Positions 13,951-15,328 of a DNA stretch of 15,328 nt are shown in pieces (the stretch's first letter is position 1; each line of letters starts with the position of its first letter). The stretch is from JANXVV01 sp038230975 (GTDB lineage: Bacteria; Planctomycetota; Phycisphaerae; Tepidisphaerales; Tepidisphaeraceae). Position numbers and translations under genes: made by a program. The stretch covers positions 1 to 15,328 of the forward strand of contig JBBRMF010000115.1 in the NCBI GenBank assembly GCA_038230975.1, given 5' to 3'. Below the pieces are notes generated by a model that was not told where the DNA came from, did no database searches, and saw only the letters and a list, made by a program, of their open reading frames with translations.

Positions 13951-14061
13951 TTCTGGCGCAGACACCACGCCTTCCAGCCGATAAAGAATTACGGCAAGGC
14001 GAGACCGTCACGGAGGCGGTTCGCAGCCCGATTTGGGTGCTTTTCGGCACACCCGCACCAT

Positions 14062-14066
14062 GAGGA
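14062..14066 (+). promoter_or_regulatory. ribosome-binding site supporting a TTG start
   Basis: GAGGA lies 9 nt upstream of TTG at 14076-14078. An in-frame TGA at 14061-14063 rules out any upstream start and the next in-frame codons are not starts. This fixes TTG as the likely initiation codon. Confidence 0.55.
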
Positions 14067-14075
14067 ACCGCTGTT

Positions 14076-15328
14076 TTGGACCGCACGCTTCTCTTTCTGG
14101 CCTACTTTTTTCCACCGCGCGGCGGCGCTGGAGTGCAGCGGTCCGTCAAATTTGCGAAGTATTTGCCCCAATTCGGTTGGAAACCACTGGTCATTGCCCA
14201 CGGTGGAATGGCCGATAACGCCAGCGGGGTGATGGACCCGACATTGCTCAAAGATTTGCCGCCCGAGCATGTGGTCCGCTACACGGCGTTGCTCCAAGGG
14301 GAAAAAGACAGCTACTATCGAGCGCAAAAAAAATGGCGGCAGCCTTTGTTCGCCACGGACCCGATGGCGTGGTGGGCGGCCCCGGCCGCGCGATTGGGTC
14401 TGGAGCTGGCAGCCGAGAGCCATCCCTCGGCGATCTTTGTGACAATGTCTCCTTTCACGGCCGCCGGCGCGGGGATTCAACTCAAGAAAAAAACGGGACT
14501 GCCTCTGGTATTGGATCTGCGCGATCCCTGGGCGCTGGATGAAACGCGCATCTATACCACGCGTTGGCACGCAAGGCGCGATTGGAAGCAGATGCATGAG
14601 GCATTGGCGGCCGCGGATCTGATCATCATGAATACCCCCGAGGCGGCGGCGGCGGTCGAAAGCGAATTTGGAAAGGGGCGGCCTGCCAATGCTCCCGGCC
14701 CGCGCGTCAACGCGCGCGTGATCTCGATCACCAACGGCTACGATGCTGAAGATTTTGGAAAGAACTCTCCACAGGCAGCGCCACCGGATCTGTTGCGCAT
14801 CGTTCACACGGGCATGTTTCATTCAGAACTAGCCGATGTATGGGACAAGATCTACAGCGGTGACGGCATGCTGAACAAGCTGAAGTACCCGCGCCGCCTG
14901 ATCAATCTCTGGACCCGCACACCTCGATATCTGTTGGCCGCCATGGAAAAGCTCATCCAGTGTGGTGGGGTTCCAAAGGACAAGCTTCAGTTGGTTCTGG
15001 TGGGTGAAGTTTCGACCCGCGACCGGGAAATGATTCAGAACTCCCCCATGGCTGGCAACGTTAAGGTGCTGGGCTATCGATCACACGCCGAGAGTGTGAA
15101 CTGGGTTGAATCTGCGGATGTGCTTTTTCTACCGTTGCATACACCGACGGATGGCGGGCCTGCATTGGTAGTTCCGGGCAAGGCGTACGAGTACCTGGGA
15201 AGTGGTAGACCGATCCTTGCGATGGGGCCACCGGGAGACATGAAAAATTTCGTTGGACAAACCGGCAGCGGAATCGCGATCGCCGGGGATGACATCAGCG
15301 GAGCAGCCGAAGCGCTTCAGAAATTTTA
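14076..15328 (+). CDS. glycosyltransferase, GT4-like, truncated by the window edge
   Basis: From a TTG start the frame stays open to the right edge (417 full codons). The N-terminus TLLFLAYFFPPRGGAGVQRS (4-23) is the family-type Rossmann start with a glycine-rich loop. PSAIFVTMSPFTAAGAG (117-133) and VLDLRDPWALDE (145-156) are typical of a GT4 subgroup found in O-antigen and exopolysaccharide loci. VISITNGYDAEDF (215-227) and LRIVHTGMF (240-248) open the donor half. VLGYRSHAESVNWVESADVLFLPL (331-354) and GKAYEYLGSGRPILAM (368-383) follow, where the YEYLGSGRPIL block replaces the classical E-x7-E region. Residues 249-286 form an inserted charged/aromatic segment. Only the last part of the C-terminal domain is missing. 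It follows the previous glycosyltransferase after 125 bp. The sugar transferred is unknown. Confidence 0.85.
   Translation, partial: MDRTLLFLAYFFPPRGGAGVQRSVKFAKYLPQFGWKPLVIAHGGMADNASGVMDPTLLKDLPPEHVVRYTALLQGEKDSYYRAQKKWRQPLFATDPMAWWAAPAARLGLELAAESHPSAIFVTMSPFTAAGAGIQLKKKTGLPLVLDLRDPWALDETRIYTTRWHARRDWKQMHEALAAADLIIMNTPEAAAAVESEFGKGRPANAPGPRVNARVISITNGYDAEDFGKNSPQAAPPDLLRIVHTGMFHSELADVWDKIYSGDGMLNKLKYPRRLINLWTRTPRYLLAAMEKLIQCGGVPKDKLQLVLVGEVSTRDREMIQNSPMAGNVKVLGYRSHAESVNWVESADVLFLPLHTPTDGGPALVVPGKAYEYLGSGRPILAMGPPGDMKNFVGQTGSGIAIAGDDISGAAEALQKF

Noticed and set aside
14033..14218. Small plus-strand frame with the ATG at 14060
   Set aside because: It is out of frame with the glycosyltransferase and stops early. 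The GAGGA site is correctly spaced for the TTG at 14076, not for this ATG.
13989..14822. 277-codon minus-strand frame near the right end
   Set aside because: It is antisense to the TTG-started glycosyltransferase, whose motifs are convincing, and its translation is Arg/His-rich without motifs.

Overview
The window looks like a piece of a planctomycete chromosome. Two neighbouring proteins carry Cys-x2-Cys zinc ribbons of the 'CGYDLR...CPECG' kind, which I associate with Planctomycetota and especially the Phycisphaerae. Most genes also lack a strong Shine-Dalgarno sequence, and the intergenic gaps are full of small palindromic repeats. The lineage is an inference from protein style, not a measured placement.

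Layout. Positions 1-360 are a scar: the C-terminal end of an IS4-type transposase (minus strand, running off the left edge) joined to a broken parD-type antitoxin gene. Positions 360-728 hold no gene but contain two related hairpins. Three minus-strand genes follow: a zinc-ribbon membrane protein (729-1745), a three-ribbon DUF4190-type membrane protein (1840-2646) and a GT4 glycosyltransferase (2675-4009). A divergent gap (4010-4267) with a plausible sigma70-like promoter separates these from a long plus-strand run: membrane acyltransferase, ispH, an ABC-2 permease (Wzm-like), an ABC ATPase with a Wzt-like C-terminal domain, then five glycosyltransferases (GT2, GT4, GT2, GT4 and a GT4-like one cut by the right edge).

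How it works together. The plus-strand run reads as a surface-polysaccharide locus (O-antigen-like or capsule-like) exported by the ABC-transporter-dependent route. The glycosyltransferases would build a glycan on an undecaprenyl carrier in the cytoplasm. The Wzm/Wzt pair would export it, with the Wzt C-terminal domain recognising the chain. The acyltransferase could decorate it. IspH makes the isoprenoid precursors from which the lipid carrier is built. No polymerase, flippase, chain-length regulator, initiating transferase or nucleotide-sugar gene is visible here, so the locus probably continues to the right.

The most unusual aspect is the gaps inside this locus. They carry at least four repeat types: GTAG-headed REP-like hairpins, a REPIN-like inverted pair, C-rich/G-rich palindromes (one of which seems to have supplied the C-terminus of a glycosyltransferase), and two long inverted arrays built from ACTGAC/GTCAGT units lying directly against start codons. 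I found no tRNA, rRNA, CRISPR array or clear novel enzymatic system.
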